From UMGS1484 sp045661365 (GTDB lineage Bacteria > Bacillota > Clostridia > Oscillospirales > Acutalibacteraceae): a stretch of DNA of 32,124 nucleotides. The stretch's first letter is position 1. Every line of letters starts with the position of its first letter. Below are positions 31,386-32,124 of this stretch, one piece after another. A program made the position numbers and the translations under genes. Under the pieces are notes generated by a model. That model was not told the origin of the DNA, ran no database searches, and saw only the letters and a list, made by a program, of their open reading frames with translations. The stretch covers positions 1-32,124 of the forward strand of contig JAZRFL010000072.1 in the NCBI GenBank assembly GCA_045661365.1, in the 5' to 3' direction.

Positions 31386-31545
31386 ACCGAAAAACGCGTA
31401 GCCTCGTATTGCTACCACACAAAAACGATTCCTAACACATAACCCAAAAGGTAAGGCAACGGAAAAGCGAAGCAGGCGTTTTTACCGAAATAAAAACACC
31501 GCCACCAGTACAGTTTGGATTATGTTATTTAGTTTTTGTGTGGTA
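31361..31545 (+). ncRNA. Candidate structured RNA upstream of raiA (raiA-motif-like); strand uncertain
   Basis: This intergenic element, about 185 nt, has ordered helices. The closing helix is a perfect 14-bp pair (TACCACACAAAAAC 31413-31426 with GTTTTTGTGTGGTA 31532-31545). A second helix pairs 31437-31445 with 31517-31525, and a small hairpin pairs 31361-31367 with 31379-31385. Inside are GGCGTTTTT (31475-31483) with AAAAACACCGCC (31492-31503) and a purine-rich run (31450-31474) with GCGAAGC (31467-31473). The plus-strand reading looks more RNA-like. Size and position upstream of raiA/hpf resemble the raiA-motif RNA of Firmicutes, but this is inference. No convincing plus-strand -35 box precedes it; only a TAAAAT sits at 31349-31354. 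Confidence 0.5.
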
Positions 31546-31550
31546 TCAAC

Positions 31551-31579
31551 ATTTTATCACGAAGTCGATGGTTTGTAAA
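31551..31579 (-). promoter_or_regulatory. Promoter of the LRR/zinc-ribbon operon
   Basis: Minus strand: -35 TTTACA (31579-31574), 17-base spacer, -10 TAAAAT (31556-31551). The predicted start, near 31545, is the first base of the 14-bp closing helix. The leader to the ATG is therefore about 209 nt. Confidence 0.7.
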
Positions 31580-31629
31580 GAGGACGATCCAAATCATCAA
31601 AAGAAAATTACAAATTGCACAAATTTTTC

Positions 31630-31658
31630 TTGCAAATATAGATAAAATAGGCTATAAT
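31630..31658 (+). promoter_or_regulatory. Promoter of hpf/raiA
   Basis: -35 TTGCAA (31630-31635), 17-base spacer, perfect -10 TATAAT (31653-31658). The transcript would begin at or next to a 6-bp hairpin (GGAAAG 31665-31670 with CTTTCC 31675-31680), which could protect its 5' end. Confidence 0.85.
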
Positions 31659-31704
31659 GATAGTGGAAAGAGACCTTTCCGAATCGTCAATAGGAGGGCT
31701 GAGT

Positions 31705-32124
31705 ATGAATATTACTGTAACCGGAAGAAAAGTCACTGTCAAAGACACCTTTAAAGAAATGATTGCCAAAGAACTCAAAAAGCTGGACCGTTTCTTTGAA
31801 GATGATGCCGATGCCAAGGTGACCGTCACGGTAGAAGCGAACCGTCAAACGGTGGAAATCACCATCCGTGCAGGCGGCATTGTGTACCGTGCCGAACAGA
31901 CCGCTTCTCGTATGGAGGATGCCTTGGACAAGGCTGTGGACGATTTGATTCGCAAAATCCGAAAAAACAAAACGCGGGTGGAGAAACGCTTGCGTGCCGG
32001 CCCCTTTGATGCCCCTCCTTTGTGGGATGAGGTGGATGTAGAGGACGAGGAGGAGCTGAGTATTGTCAAAACCAAAAAAATCTCGGTCAAGCCACTCAGT
32101 GCCGAAGAGGCAGTACTGCAGATG
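31705..32124 (+). CDS. hpf: Ribosome hibernation-promoting factor HPF/RaiA (long form), truncated by window end
   Basis: The first 140 residues of a long-form HPF; the frame is still open at the last base. The N-terminal S30AE/YfiA domain shows ITVTGRKVTVKDTFKEM, ELKKLDRFFEDD, VTVEANRQTVEITI and the helix ASRMEDALDKAVDDLIRKIRKNK, and the second domain begins near SIVKTKKISVKPLSAEEA. This domain dimerises to pair 70S ribosomes into 100S particles in stationary phase. AGGAGGG (31692-31698) precedes the ATG by 6 bases. The gene has its own promoter and sits downstream of the structured element. The open frame is not closed in this window, so the stop and C-terminus are unseen. Confidence 0.95.
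   Translation, partial: MNITVTGRKVTVKDTFKEMIAKELKKLDRFFEDDADAKVTVTVEANRQTVEITIRAGGIVYRAEQTASRMEDALDKAVDDLIRKIRKNKTRVEKRLRAGPFDAPPLWDEVDVEDEEELSIVKTKKISVKPLSAEEAVLQM

Noticed and set aside
31413..31545. 14-bp inverted repeat considered as a MITE
   Set aside because: No target-site duplication was seen, and the ends coincide with a predicted transcript start and nested helices, which favours an RNA structure.

Overview
The window reads as a low-to-mid GC, spore-forming member of the Clostridia, most likely an Oscillospirales-type gut bacterium. The evidence is a complete GerA-type spore germinant receptor operon, BspA-type leucine-rich repeat (LRR) surface proteins, a dockerin protein and a cohesin lipoprotein, Gram-positive ribosome binding sites, and DUF4317 and DUF4363 proteins typical of Firmicutes. 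No phage, transposase or CRISPR array was seen. The genome style is chromosomal and compact: short operons with 1-4 base overlaps, separated by intrinsic terminators, several of them shared by convergent genes.

Layout. 1-2854 (+): the end of murF, then ddl and a galactokinase, a cell-wall precursor run with an unexpected sugar kinase attached. 2902-3959 (-): DUF4363 and DUF421 membrane proteins, divergent from the ger operon at 4035-7667 (+; A, B and C subunits). 7732-8934 (-): tmcAL. 9049-11890 (+): a 65-residue membrane peptide with a sortase-like NPLTG signal, then a GH78 alpha-L-rhamnosidase. 12148-13895 (-): two lipoprotein L,D-transpeptidase paralogues. 13972-14295: a repeat- and hairpin-rich spacer ending in tRNA-Arg(ACG) on the minus strand. 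14485-17925 (+): an operon of a membrane protein, Nudix hydrolase, glycosyltransferase and DUF4317 protein. 17986-23330 (-): dockerin/pectate-lyase-fold protein, nitroreductase, ProX-type deacylase, 2-hydroxyacid dehydrogenase and sfsA. 23477-25034 (+): an EamA transporter and a cohesin lipoprotein. 25127-27098 (+): a sorbitol/sorbose-phosphate-type dehydrogenase and a fructose-6-phosphate-aldolase-like transaldolase. 27269-31336: two LRR surface proteins facing each other, with a zinc-ribbon membrane protein between them. 31361-31545: a structured non-coding element. 31705-end (+): hpf/raiA, running off the edge.

Main points of interest. (1) The 31361-31545 element lies upstream of raiA and is closed by a perfect 14-bp helix; it may be a raiA-motif-type RNA, and the leader of the opposite LRR operon is antisense to it. 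(2) A dockerin-bearing secreted beta-helix protein and a lipid-anchored single-cohesin protein lie about 4 kb apart and could form a minimal one-plug cell-surface complex. (3) The 3' half of tRNA-Arg lies inside a 71-nt palindrome whose outer arm is duplicated upstream. (4) One L,D-transpeptidase paralogue lacks the histidine expected near its catalytic cysteine. (5) Two good promoters meet face to face between tmcAL and the NPLTG peptide. All function calls are from reading the sequence; no database search was run.
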